Below, one piece after another: positions 8,396-16,733 of a stretch of DNA of 64,000 nucleotides; positions within the stretch are counted from its first letter, which is position 1, and every line of letters starts with the position of its first letter. The DNA comes from UBA1941 sp046329575. GTDB taxonomy: Bacteria; Bacteroidota; Bacteroidia; Chitinophagales; LD1. The position numbers and the translations under genes were made by a program. Under the pieces are notes generated by a model. The model worked only from the letters and a program-made list of their open reading frames with translations. It made no database searches and had not been told where the DNA came from. The stretch spans positions 1 through 64,000 of the forward strand of contig JAXLUJ010000010.1 of NCBI GenBank assembly GCA_046329575.1. The letters are read 5' to 3'.

Positions 8396-10492
8396 CTACT
8401 TAGGATGATAAATGGCTTCGGCCTTTCTATAAATCTCGGCGGTATCAAACGTCATGCGCTTGGTTTGTTTATGAGCATAAAGCGACATCTGATCAGTATA
8501 ATGTTTCGAATTCGGCTTGTTGGAAGCGCCATAGGGCGATACCGTATTTACCTCAACACCCTGATTCGTAAAACGAACCAACATAATATAGGATTCTCCC
8601 AAAAAGGTACGCCAGCGGCCTTCTTTGAAGTCCTGCGGATAGGCCGCGCGCCATACGTCCGGGCCTCCGCCCACCGGGATGTTCACATTGCTGCGCGTGT
8701 GCCGCTGCAATTCGCCCAAACTGATGTTGATGCGTCCAAAGTCGCGTTGCAACTCATTTTGGGCGCGTTCGATACACTGAGCGTAGAACTGCTTTTTAGC
8801 GTTAAGGTCGGTAGCATAAAGATGTGCCTTTTCATCGGGGCAGTTATTGTACAGATACCATAAAGTTTTGTACACCACCGGAAAATTCGTATCGGTTTCG
8901 GTTGCGGCGCGTTCCATTTTCCAACGTTGAAAGGCGTTTAGCGATGGCGTAAGCGCGGCATAATCGTTTGTTTTCAGCTCAAAAATATCGTTGATATCAA
9001 ACTTCTTCCAAAAGTGTAATTCCTGAGCGTAGTGCTCATCGTATTTTAAGTTAAGAAAGTCATTCCAATCGAACCGGGTATGTGCTTTCATCATTTCATG
9101 CATTCTCAGGCTTCGGTTGGTAGGATCGGTGCCGTAGCCCATGGTAGGGTCATAGTTTTCAGGTTTTGGATTTTCGGCCGGTGCCGTGCAATCAAATGCG
9201 GAGTTGTTGGCATTGAACACATAACCGCATTTAGGATTCAGTACCTGAGGAAGGTCACTAACGGGATGAAATCCGTTCCAGAAAGTGGCGCTTGTATTTC
9301 CGGGCAACGTGCTCTTCCAATCAAAAGCTTTGTTTCGATATGGAAGTAATCCATTACTAAGGCACCAAATCGTATCATAACGGTCGGCATAAATAGTGGT
9401 CATCATGGCCGCCCCCTGAATATCATAAGCCTTTCTGAACTCGGAATAATTTCGGCTTTTATTCATTCTATAATACTGTTCAATGGTGCGTACGTTGGTG
9501 GTGGCGCCCAATTGTATCGAAAACCAACCGCGTTTGGTTTTGATGGTAGCGCCGTATTTACTCCAGTAAATTGGTTTGGAAAGATGCAGAATGAACGTTC
9601 CCTTTTTAGAGAGGTTGACGGCCAATTTTGCTTTGCCTTTTTCCAATGGATAAGAAATGCCGTCAATCAAATAGTGGTCTTTCTTTTTAGGATCAGGTTG
9701 CAGTTGGAAAACGTCAACCGGATCCATGTCATTTACGGTATGCGCCCAGCCTAAAAATTCGTTTGCGCCATGAAACACCGTACAGCCACCGTGGAAGGTG
9801 CCACCCATAATGTTCCAACCTTCATTGCTGTGCAAATGAATTTCATACCAGCTTAACGGCCCTTCCAGGGGTTGATGGGAATTGATATCAAGAAAAACCG
9901 AGCCATCCTTGGTAATTCGCGAATTCATGGCAAGCCCGTTCGAGCCTTTCCCGCTTTCGCCAAACGTAACAGTGGGCACCGTTCCGTTAACGATCTGTTT
10001 CAACGGTTTGTCAACGCCGCTAAGTAACGAGAACGACAGCATGTATCCGGCAACAATGTCCTTGGGCGAAGCGGGAAACGCTTTTTTTACCAAAACTTCT
10101 TCAGGATGTAAAGCGGCATAACGATTTACTGCAGCGGCAAATGCATCTAATAAGCTCCTCACTTTGGGCGAAAGATCGGTCTCATAGCGCTCATCAACAG
10201 TTTGCCGAACACGAAGTAATTGAACGGCATAATCAATCACCGCACCGTCTTTACCCAAACTGCGCCCGGCCATTCCTTTGCCCGCTAACAGGCCCCATTG
10301 CAATGTTTTGAAATCGTCTTCGCAGGTGGCCCAGGCCAATCCATAACCTACATCTTCATCTTTCTCACCAAAAATGTGAGGCACGCCAAAACTGTCGCGT
10401 ACAATTTCTACATGTTCACTCCAGTTACGGTTTTGAGCATTTGTAATGAAATAAGATTGTAAAGCAAAAAGCAGTAGTACTACATGGCGCAT
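8396..10492 (-). CDS. Penicillin acylase family N-terminal-nucleophile hydrolase
   Basis: A periplasmic or secreted amide hydrolase of the penicillin/acyl-homoserine-lactone acylase type. It has 698 residues with a signal peptide ending near residue 20 (FITNAQ). The N-terminal alpha part contains IVRDSFGVPHIFG. The autocatalytic site is GKG|SNGLAMNS, with Ser184 the likely nucleophile at the start of the beta chain. It is followed by FLDINSHQPLEGP and the GGTFHGGCTVFHGANEFLGWAHT segment, which match this family. The true substrate (beta-lactam, acylated peptide, or quorum signal) cannot be deduced. It ends 37 bases before the start of the next minus-strand gene. Family assignment is strong. 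Confidence 0.93.
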   Translation of the reverse strand: MRHVVLLLFALQSYFITNAQNRNWSEHVEIVRDSFGVPHIFGEKDEDVGYGLAWATCEDDFKTLQWGLLAGKGMAGRSLGKDGAVIDYAVQLLRVRQTVDERYETDLSPKVRSLLDAFAAAVNRYAALHPEEVLVKKAFPASPKDIVAGYMLSFSLLSGVDKPLKQIVNGTVPTVTFGESGKGSNGLAMNSRITKDGSVFLDINSHQPLEGPLSWYEIHLHSNEGWNIMGGTFHGGCTVFHGANEFLGWAHTVNDMDPVDVFQLQPDPKKKDHYLIDGISYPLEKGKAKLAVNLSKKGTFILHLSKPIYWSKYGATIKTKRGWFSIQLGATTNVRTIEQYYRMNKSRNYSEFRKAYDIQGAAMMTTIYADRYDTIWCLSNGLLPYRNKAFDWKSTLPGNTSATFWNGFHPVSDLPQVLNPKCGYVFNANNSAFDCTAPAENPKPENYDPTMGYGTDPTNRSLRMHEMMKAHTRFDWNDFLNLKYDEHYAQELHFWKKFDINDIFELKTNDYAALTPSLNAFQRWKMERAATETDTNFPVVYKTLWYLYNNCPDEKAHLYATDLNAKKQFYAQCIERAQNELQRDFGRINISLGELQRHTRSNVNIPVGGGPDVWRAAYPQDFKEGRWRTFLGESYIMLVRFTNQGVEVNTVSPYGASNKPNSKHYTDQMSLYAHKQTKRMTFDTAEIYRKAEAIYHPK

Positions 10493-10622
10493 GACCTTCG
10501 TTTTAGTTTTTCAAAGGTGAAAACTATGCGTCAGAATTTTTGAGGAATTCAGTAAAACAAATGAAACAATCGATGAGCGGAACGGCTACAATATTACCGC
10601 AGTAAAGGTTTCAGCCAACGGC

Positions 10623-11513
10623 CTAATTTTCCTTAAAAATGAAAATGATGGAACCGGTTTGAACCTCCGAAGCATCAGCCTTATCGTCGAAGGTATATTT
10701 CATGGCAGCTTGTTTAGCCACGTTTACCAAACAATCATCAGAAGTTGTAGAGCCGCTTTGAGTAAACGCGGCATTGGTAACGCGGCCATCGCGATTTACT
10801 TTTATGGAAATCACAACGCGGCCACGAGCATCTTCACATGGATTTTTTACTGCCGGTTTAGTGCGCAATTTACGGCCGGTTAATCGCACATTACCATCAC
10901 CAAGCCCGGAGCCGCCGCTACCTCCAATTCCGTCGCCACCCCCTTTATAATTTCGTGAATTCGGGTCGCCGTTCGGATCGCCCTGATCACCTTTGCCCCC
11001 GCCTTCTCCATCGCCTTTACTATTGTTCGGTTTGCCCGGAGCGCCTGGCGTAAACAAAGCGTTCTTATCTACCTGCACGGCTGGCTTCACCGGTTGGGCC
11101 GGCGCATTGTTTGTTTTTTCAGGATGGAAAGTAGCATCGGGGTTGGGTTTGGGGGCTTTCTTCTTAACTTCAGTTTTCTTTTCAATAACCGGAGCTTCCT
11201 CTAAATCTTGTGTGGCCACATCCTCCTGCGATTCTGATGCGGTGCTCGCCGATTGCTCCGGAGCCGGTGCGGTGTTCGCCGCAACAGGAGTAAGATTCAT
11301 TGGTTGTTCATCGCCCGTCCCAACTTCCGATGTGCCGAAGTTGACCGTCATCCCGCCTTCATTTTCAACAAACGGTGGGTTGGGCGTAGTAAGCACCCAA
11401 AAAAAGAGCAACAACAATAGCAGTGCATGCACCACAAAGGCAATCGAGAGCGCTATAGCTCTGTTCTTGTTTTCCCCGGCGCGGTTAACACTTTCAAAGT
11501 TGGCTGCAATCAT
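10623..11513 (-). CDS. tonB: TonB-family energy transducer
   Basis: Couples the proton motive force harvested by ExbB/ExbD to outer-membrane receptors. It has 296 residues: a cytoplasmic N-terminus, one membrane anchor (residues about 20-43, ALSIAFVVHALLLLLLFFWVL), then a long Pro/Ala/Glu/Lys-rich spacer with a KKAPKPNPD segment. A Gly/Asn-rich stretch (GGGDGIGGSGGSGLGDG) follows, and a C-terminal domain of about 80 residues with GRVVISIKVNRDGRV, consistent with TonB. The Gly-rich linker is also seen in Bacteroidetes TonB/TolA-like proteins. It is the last gene of exbB-exbD-tonB, 35 bases after exbD. Confidence 0.88.
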   Translation of the reverse strand: MIAANFESVNRAGENKNRAIALSIAFVVHALLLLLLFFWVLTTPNPPFVENEGGMTVNFGTSEVGTGDEQPMNLTPVAANTAPAPEQSASTASESQEDVATQDLEEAPVIEKKTEVKKKAPKPNPDATFHPEKTNNAPAQPVKPAVQVDKNALFTPGAPGKPNNSKGDGEGGGKGDQGDPNGDPNSRNYKGGGDGIGGSGGSGLGDGNVRLTGRKLRTKPAVKNPCEDARGRVVISIKVNRDGRVTNAAFTQSGSTTSDDCLVNVAKQAAMKYTFDDKADASEVQTGSIIFIFKEN

Positions 11514-11548
11514 CTTTTTATCCGATGCTCATTAATTAAAATTCCATA

Positions 11549-11950
11549 CTACTTTTTATCGGTAGCCAGAATCATTTTGATTTTTTCTTTGTTTCCGATG
11601 GAAATAACATCAACAATCACCTGAACCGGCAGCGTATTATCAGCGCGGATCACGCAAGTGGCGTCCTTATCGGCACCGGCTTTTGCAGCCAGCTCGGCCG
11701 CCAGGTTGTCAACACTTACAGGCTTGTCGTTCAAATAATAATTTTTGTTGGCGTCAATTGACAGGGTAAAGTTGTTCTTGGAAACGGTTTGACCGGCTTG
11801 TGTTTTGGGCAATACCAATTTGATGACCGAAGGCGAAACCAGTGTGGACATAATAAGGAAGAACAACATCAAAAAGAACATGATGTCGCTAAGTGAATCG
11901 GCACGCATCTCGCTGTGCATCCGCATTCGTGATTGTCGTGAAAAGCGCAT
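11549..11950 (-). CDS. exbD: Biopolymer transport protein ExbD/TolR
   Basis: Small proton-channel partner of ExbB, 133 residues. It has an N-terminal cytoplasmic stretch, one membrane helix (residues about 20-40) containing the conserved Asp of the family (LSDIMFFLMLFFL), and a periplasmic domain ending in IGNKEKIKMILATDKK. The gene starts 10 bases after the exbB stop and is followed by tonB, so the three proteins form one energising complex. Either ExbD or TolR naming would fit by sequence alone; the tonB neighbour favours ExbD. Confidence 0.93.
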   Translation of the reverse strand: MRFSRQSRMRMHSEMRADSLSDIMFFLMLFFLIMSTLVSPSVIKLVLPKTQAGQTVSKNNFTLSIDANKNYYLNDKPVSVDNLAAELAAKAGADKDATCVIRADNTLPVQVIVDVISIGNKEKIKMILATDKK

Positions 11951-11960
11951 AGCCTGGTTT

Positions 11961-12656
11961 TTAGCGATTGGGTGAAGGTTCCTGAATCAGGTCAACAAAA
12001 TCAACAGCCGTACTTTCCAACTGATAGCTTACGCGGTCGATACGGGCATTGAGGTAGTGAAAACCGATGTGGGCAATAATCCCAACTACCAAACCCGCTG
12101 CCGAGGTAATCATTTTTTCATACAAACCTCCCGCAATCAAACCGATTGAAATATTATCGGCCAGAGAGATATTGTAAAAGATCTTGATTACCCCTGAAAT
12201 GGTTCCAACGAAACCAAACATAGGCGCTATACCCGAAATGATACCCAGATAGGCCAGGTTTTTTTCCAGTTTGTAAATTTCCAGTTTCCCAACATCTTCA
12301 ACCGCGCGCTCAATATCGGCTATGGGCCGGCCCAAACGCTTGATGCCTTTTTCCAGCAACCGCGCAATGGGTGTGTTGGTACTGCGGCACATGTTTAACG
12401 CCATATCCATTTTGCCATCCAGCAACAAGGTGCGAATGTTATTCATGAACTGCGGATCTACCTTTGATGCTTTGCTGATAGTAAGATAACGTTCGATGAT
12501 CAGAAATACCGAAATCACCGAAAGCAGGCCGATTGGTATCATCACCCACCCGCCTTTCATAATCAGGTCGAACAAATTCAGGGAAGCCTGTGGCTGTACG
12601 GGATTGGCAGCAGCGGCTGCGGCTTTTGCCGTATCGAGAACAACTTGTAATAGCAT
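11961..12656 (-). CDS. exbB: MotA/TolQ/ExbB proton channel family protein
   Basis: Inner-membrane subunit of 231 residues with three predicted membrane helices: about residues 33-53 (GGWVMIPIGLLSVISVFLII), 133-160 and 172-198. The family motif region reads YLGIISGIAPMFGFVGTISGVI. With ExbD and TonB it converts proton flux to mechanical energy for outer-membrane transport. It is the first gene of its operon. Upstream on the minus strand the sequence carries TACCTTTA, a weak -7-like match. The flanking 296-base gap to corA holds a GC-rich dispersed repeat. Confidence 0.94.
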   Translation of the reverse strand: MLLQVVLDTAKAAAAAANPVQPQASLNLFDLIMKGGWVMIPIGLLSVISVFLIIERYLTISKASKVDPQFMNNIRTLLLDGKMDMALNMCRSTNTPIARLLEKGIKRLGRPIADIERAVEDVGKLEIYKLEKNLAYLGIISGIAPMFGFVGTISGVIKIFYNISLADNISIGLIAGGLYEKMITSAAGLVVGIIAHIGFHYLNARIDRVSYQLESTAVDFVDLIQEPSPNR

Positions 12657-12812
12657 GAGCTCTATTTTAAAGGTAACGTAGCGCTAGCCACGGTTATTGC
12701 AGCAAATTTTCACTTAAGCCGTGGTTAAATCAATACAGCTTTTAAACTAAGCTGCTTACAGTGTACACTCCTCAGCACGAAAATGAAATCAGCGATGTAT
12801 TTAACTTTTATT

Positions 12813-12925
12813 ATGGCGGCTTACGGGCTTTGCATGGCTTCGCTGCCGCTACGGTGCTTCGTTTCACTACGCACTGCCGCCAAAGGCGGCACCATTCCAA
12901 TCCCGGCCGCGCGCCTGGCGGTTCC
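12813..12925 (+). repeat. GC-rich dispersed intergenic repeat, copy A
   Basis: A GC-rich block in the gap between exbB and corA. It begins ATGGCGGCT and contains GGCTTTGCA, a CCGCC(A)AAGGCGG hairpin and TTCCAATCC. It aligns with the reverse complement of 42133-42252 with about 80 percent identity by eye and one 2-base gap. No reading frame is shared between copies, so it is a nucleic-acid element, probably a REP-like intergenic repeat. It lies 3' of corA. Confidence 0.65.
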
Positions 12926-12952
12926 ATTATTGCTGAAAGTAGCGTTAGCAGG

Positions 12953-13897
12953 CTAGAACCACTTCTTCCTTACAAAGAATAAGGTCATGGCCAGCGCTAA
13001 AATGATTGAGAAAGTAAAAACAATTACAAATGAATACGGATGCGAAGCAAACGGAAGATGTGTAACATTCATTCCGTAAAAACTGGCAATCAGCGTAGGC
13101 ACCATCAGTACAATGGTAACTGAGGTGAGCCGCTTCATTACAATGTTAAGGTTGTTGGAAATAATGGATGCGAAGGTGTCCATTGTTCCGTTGAGGATAT
13201 TAGAGTACAAATCACTCATTTCGAGTGCCTGCGAATTCTCGATAATGATGTCATCCAACCAATCCATTTTCTCTTCATCCATTCTCAAAAAGTTCGATCG
13301 CTTGATCTTCATTTTCAACAGCTCGTTGGTTCTGAGATTGGTAACAAAGTAGATGAGACTTTTTTGAATGTTCAGCAAATTGGTAAGGTCCTGATTTTCA
13401 GAAGAACTGTACAACGCCTTTTCCACTGCATACCGCTTGTAGTTGATCTGTTTCAGAAAGTCCTGATAGGTGCGCACGTTCTTATCGAAAACCGACAAAA
13501 TAAAGCCATTCACATCGGCAGTAGTAAAATTGCGCGGAGGCGATTCAATGAAAAAATCGATAACCTGATTTTTGTAGGCGCTAACGGTGATGATGTTTTC
13601 CGGTGTGCGAATAATTCCGATAGGAATGGTAATGTATAGCGCTTCCGAATCAGAAATGCCATTGTTTTCAACCGGCGTTTTTAAAACAATCAGATCCACA
13701 TCATCTTCTGATTCATAGCGCGAACGCTCATCAATATCGAGTGAATCGGTAATGAAATCAATGTCGATGGAAAGTTTTTCGGAAATCTGTTGCGTTTCGC
13801 CGGGGGCAAAAGGCCCGTATAAATTAATCCAGCAGCCTTCTTCCGGTTGCGCGAGTTGTTCCAGTTTCCCGTTGGTTTTTTTGTAATAACTGATCAT
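12953..13897 (-). CDS. corA: CorA-family divalent cation (Mg2+/Co2+) transporter
   Basis: Inner-membrane ion channel of 314 residues, a usual CorA length. A large cytoplasmic N-terminal domain is followed by two C-terminal membrane helices. The signature YGMN lies in ASFYGMNVTHLPF after the first helix (TSVTIVLMVPTLIASFYGMN). The second helix ends in a basic tail, FVRKKWF. It probably imports Mg2+, but relatives can move Co2+ or Ni2+. It is monocistronic, 103 bases downstream of the TonB receptor stop, with a TATCTTCG box in that gap. Confidence 0.93.
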   Translation of the reverse strand: MISYYKKTNGKLEQLAQPEEGCWINLYGPFAPGETQQISEKLSIDIDFITDSLDIDERSRYESEDDVDLIVLKTPVENNGISDSEALYITIPIGIIRTPENIITVSAYKNQVIDFFIESPPRNFTTADVNGFILSVFDKNVRTYQDFLKQINYKRYAVEKALYSSSENQDLTNLLNIQKSLIYFVTNLRTNELLKMKIKRSNFLRMDEEKMDWLDDIIIENSQALEMSDLYSNILNGTMDTFASIISNNLNIVMKRLTSVTIVLMVPTLIASFYGMNVTHLPFASHPYSFVIVFTFSIILALAMTLFFVRKKWF

Positions 13898-13957
13898 GAT
13901 CCATACGTAGAGAAATTAGTGAACAATAACGCCGGGTGCTGCGCTTTTTTCGCGCGG

Positions 13958-13965
13958 CGAAGATA
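13958..13965 (-). promoter_or_regulatory. Probable corA promoter -7 element (TATCTTCG)
   Basis: Minus-strand TATCTTCG, a common variant of the Bacteroidetes TAnnTTTG box, 60 bases before the corA ATG. No matching TTTG at -33 was seen. Confidence 0.35.
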
Positions 13966-14000
13966 ATCGAAATTTTTGCGATGCTTTAGATTTTTTCAGG

Positions 14001-16244
14001 TCAATCGGCCTTTTTGGTTTTTACCAATTCGCCCAATTTTAGCTTTAAACCAACGTTCAGAACCCTTCCTTCCAATGGCGCGTACACTTCGGTAAAACGC
14101 GGTGTTTTAAAGGTAGGATCGGCCGTAACTATTGGGGCATAACGACTTTGGCGGATGTCAAGAATGTTTTCCAGATTGGCAAAGAAGTTCACCCATTTGA
14201 AGAACAGTTGCGCCACCAGGCCCATTTCCCAAATGCCGCGTGTAACATTTCCATTGCTAAGTTGTTGCGGGCTGTAATAGTAACAATCTAACCCCACTGC
14301 AAATCGGTTGGGCATTTCATAACCGGCCAAAATGGAAAGAATGTGCTTCGACGTAAGAGGCGCCACACTTTGCACTTTTTCGATATAGCGGCTCTGGTCC
14401 TGAAGCGTATAGCCTACATTCAAACTAATTCCGCGATAAGCTACCTGAAGATTACTTTCAAGCCCAACACTCTGGATATGCCCGTTAGCCGATCTAAAAT
14501 AAATAGCATTCGACCATTTTTTCTGTGAGGCTACTAAAGGAGTAAAAATACGGGTGTAGAAAACTAACTCGGTAATAGTGATTTTCCAGCCATTTTTTGC
14601 CGGAACATAAACTTTAAAATCAAGCGTGCCTCCAATTGATCGTTCCGGCTTAATGGAATCGGCAATGGGCTGCACATACCTGAAATTGGCGCTTTCCGCC
14701 TCGTCCTGAAAAACCGTTGGCAATTTATAGCCCATGGCAAAGTTCAGGCGGGTATGAAAAACCGTATTCCATTTTTGCAGCCAGGCGGCGTGCGGTAACG
14801 GGAAAAAATGATAGCGATTGTTATAATCTAACCGCATGCCGGCCTCCAGCACAGTCTTCTCATTAACGGTGAAAATTTCCTGTGCAAACCAACCTGCGGT
14901 ATAAAATTGATAGGAGCGTGGCGATACGGTATCCTTATTTTCCTGAAATCCGTCGGTTCGGAAATCTATTCCTGCAACAACCGAATGCCGACGGTTTCGC
15001 CACTGGTAATTGATTTCTGAAATAGTGGAGAGTTGATTTCCACCAAAATGATAATCGTAAATCTGCAGTTTTCTGCTGAAGAAATTGGTACTATGGCGCA
15101 GTATCAACTTCCCTTTGGTTTCCATATCGTGTTCCAACTTCAGTTGACCACCATAACGCGCCGTGGTATTTTTTTCTAGATAGGAAAACGTGGTGTCGTT
15201 CCTGCCGTAGATGGCAGGCATGGCACCACCTTTCCGCCATTCGCCGGCTATATTAGCGCCTACCTGAAGTTTAGTTCGTTTAGCAAGGTTAAAGAACAAT
15301 GTTGGAGCTACTGACCATCGGTCCAGTTTGGGAATGTCTGAAAAAGAATCTACGTTCCAGTCTTTGGCTTGCTGATTCCGGTATTGCGCCATTAAGCTGT
15401 AACCAAACCATTTTATTTGTTGTGAGGCAAATGCCGCCACATCCACGCTTTTTGTGGTTTCTCCGCTTACCAGAAAATCGTAAACCGGTTTCTCATTCGG
15501 TTCCTTACTAATTAGGTTGATAACGCCGGCAATGGCATCGCCGCCATAAAGCGTTGACGCCGGGCCTTTGATTATTTCTATCTGCCGTATATCAAGTGGT
15601 GGTATTTGCGAGATGCTGATGTTTTGCGATAGGCCGCCATACACCGGAAATCCATCTTTGAGCACTTGCACATATTTGCCTCGCAAACCTTGTAACCTGA
15701 TATTGAACATACCCGATGAAGCGCTGGTTCGCTGTAATTGTACGCCCGGTTGTTCTTTAACGGCATGAGAAATATCAGAAGGCTTGTCGAGCATGCGCTC
15801 GGCCACTTCGTCTTCACTTATCACTTCTACACGGGTGGGAAGTTCTTCGGCTTTAATTTTGGTGCGGGTTGAAATTACAGTCACCTCTTCCAGTTCGGTG
15901 GTAGAAGGTTCCAGAAATACTTCTTCGATTTGATCGCTTCTTTTTTGCGGGAAGTTGACCTTGATTTTCTTTTTAAAATAACCCACCATGGAAAGTTGGA
16001 AATTTTGTGGCCCTTCAGGAATGGAGGGGAAAGTTGCCAAGCCGGCAGAATCGGTGACGGCAGCCGTGTTCATGGCCGAATCAAGCAACAGAATGGTAAC
16101 GCCTGGCAGAGATTCGTTCTCGCGAAGGTCAGTAACATGAATGGCAAAAGGGTATTGGGCTAATAGGGTAGCCGGGAAGAGCAGGATCAGGACAATCAGC
16201 CCGTGGAGTAAAAACCTGTGCTCTTGATTTTCTGCGCCTTTCAC
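14001..16244 (-). CDS. TonB-dependent outer-membrane receptor with CarboxypepD_reg-like domain
   Basis: A 22-stranded receptor for an unknown ligand. The start is placed at the GTG at 16244, giving a clean signal peptide (FLLHGLIVLILLFPATLLAQ) and 747 residues. The TTG at 16328 or ATG at 16319 would overlap the divergent ccmE gene and its promoter. After the signal comes a carboxypeptidase-regulatory-like domain (HVTDLRENESLPGVTILL...). The plug domain follows (PTRVEVISEDEVAER, IEIIKGPASTLYGGDAIAGVINLISK), then the barrel ending in NVGLKLKLGELVKTKKAD. No SusD-like partner is adjacent. The ligand could be a metal chelate or siderophore, since no polysaccharide genes are near. Confidence 0.88.
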   Translation of the reverse strand: MKGAENQEHRFLLHGLIVLILLFPATLLAQYPFAIHVTDLRENESLPGVTILLLDSAMNTAAVTDSAGLATFPSIPEGPQNFQLSMVGYFKKKIKVNFPQKRSDQIEEVFLEPSTTELEEVTVISTRTKIKAEELPTRVEVISEDEVAERMLDKPSDISHAVKEQPGVQLQRTSASSGMFNIRLQGLRGKYVQVLKDGFPVYGGLSQNISISQIPPLDIRQIEIIKGPASTLYGGDAIAGVINLISKEPNEKPVYDFLVSGETTKSVDVAAFASQQIKWFGYSLMAQYRNQQAKDWNVDSFSDIPKLDRWSVAPTLFFNLAKRTKLQVGANIAGEWRKGGAMPAIYGRNDTTFSYLEKNTTARYGGQLKLEHDMETKGKLILRHSTNFFSRKLQIYDYHFGGNQLSTISEINYQWRNRRHSVVAGIDFRTDGFQENKDTVSPRSYQFYTAGWFAQEIFTVNEKTVLEAGMRLDYNNRYHFFPLPHAAWLQKWNTVFHTRLNFAMGYKLPTVFQDEAESANFRYVQPIADSIKPERSIGGTLDFKVYVPAKNGWKITITELVFYTRIFTPLVASQKKWSNAIYFRSANGHIQSVGLESNLQVAYRGISLNVGYTLQDQSRYIEKVQSVAPLTSKHILSILAGYEMPNRFAVGLDCYYYSPQQLSNGNVTRGIWEMGLVAQLFFKWVNFFANLENILDIRQSRYAPIVTADPTFKTPRFTEVYAPLEGRVLNVGLKLKLGELVKTKKAD

Positions 16245-16260
16245 CGCTATAAACTTAACT

Positions 16261-16290
16261 TTTGTTTCGATGGTTTTATACCTAAATTTG
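16261..16290 (+). promoter_or_regulatory. Promoter of ccmE (TTTG-N18-TAAATTTG)
   Basis: TTTG (16261-16264), an 18-base spacer and TAAATTTG (16283-16290) match the Bacteroidetes two-box promoter exactly. The ccmE ATG is only 4 bases after the -7 box, so the transcript should be leaderless or nearly so. Confidence 0.6.
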
Positions 16291-16294
16291 CAGC

Positions 16295-16690
16295 ATGAAA
16301 AAGATACATATCGTTGCATTGGTGGCAATAGCGCTTTGCGTGGGAACCATTATTGCGATGACGGGCGATTACACCACATATGCCAACTTCCCTGAAGCTC
16401 GGCAAAAACCGGATGCTATGGTAAATGTTGTGGGCTATTTGGCCAAAGATAAGGAAATGGTGTACGACCCTAAGAAAGATCCGAACTATTTTGCTTTCAC
16501 CATGACCGATAAGGAAGGCAATCTGCAAAAGGTATGGTACAAAGGTTCAAAACCTCAGGATTTTGAACGCTCAGAACAATTGGTAGTAAAGGGTAAAATG
16601 GAAGGCAACGATTTTCACGCATCTGAAATCCTTATGAAATGTCCGTCCAAATATGTGAATGATGAGATCGTTCTAAAGGAAAAAGGCTGA
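16295..16690 (+). CDS. ccmE: CcmE-like cytochrome c maturation heme chaperone, CxxxY variant
   Basis: A 131-residue membrane-anchored OB-fold protein. It has an N-terminal helix (residues about 4-22) and then a periplasmic beta barrel (MVNVVGYLAKD, NYFAFTMTDKEGN, QLVVKGKMEGNDFHASEILMKCPSKY). In classical CcmE a conserved His binds heme covalently; at that place this protein has Cys116-Pro-Ser-Lys-Tyr120. A CxxxY form is known from Desulfovibrio and archaeal CcmE proteins. No other ccm gene is in the window. The diheme cytochrome at 48.8 kb shows that the cell makes c-type cytochromes. The start is set by the promoter 4 bases upstream. Confidence 0.82.
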   Translation: MKKIHIVALVAIALCVGTIIAMTGDYTTYANFPEARQKPDAMVNVVGYLAKDKEMVYDPKKDPNYFAFTMTDKEGNLQKVWYKGSKPQDFERSEQLVVKGKMEGNDFHASEILMKCPSKYVNDEIVLKEKG

Positions 16691-16733
16691 TTGCAAGGGT
16701 ACGTTTTTCTTGTACGCTGAAAAAAAATCACTG

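Noticed and set aside
12761..12982. 73-residue frame in the exbB-corA gap
   Set aside because: It is read through dispersed repeat copy A and into the corA 3' end on the opposite strand; the frame is not kept in copy B.
16245..16328. Upstream TTG (16328) or ATG (16319) start of the TonB receptor
   Set aside because: It would run through the ccmE promoter and start, and place 28 residues before a complete signal peptide. The GTG at 16244 fits better.
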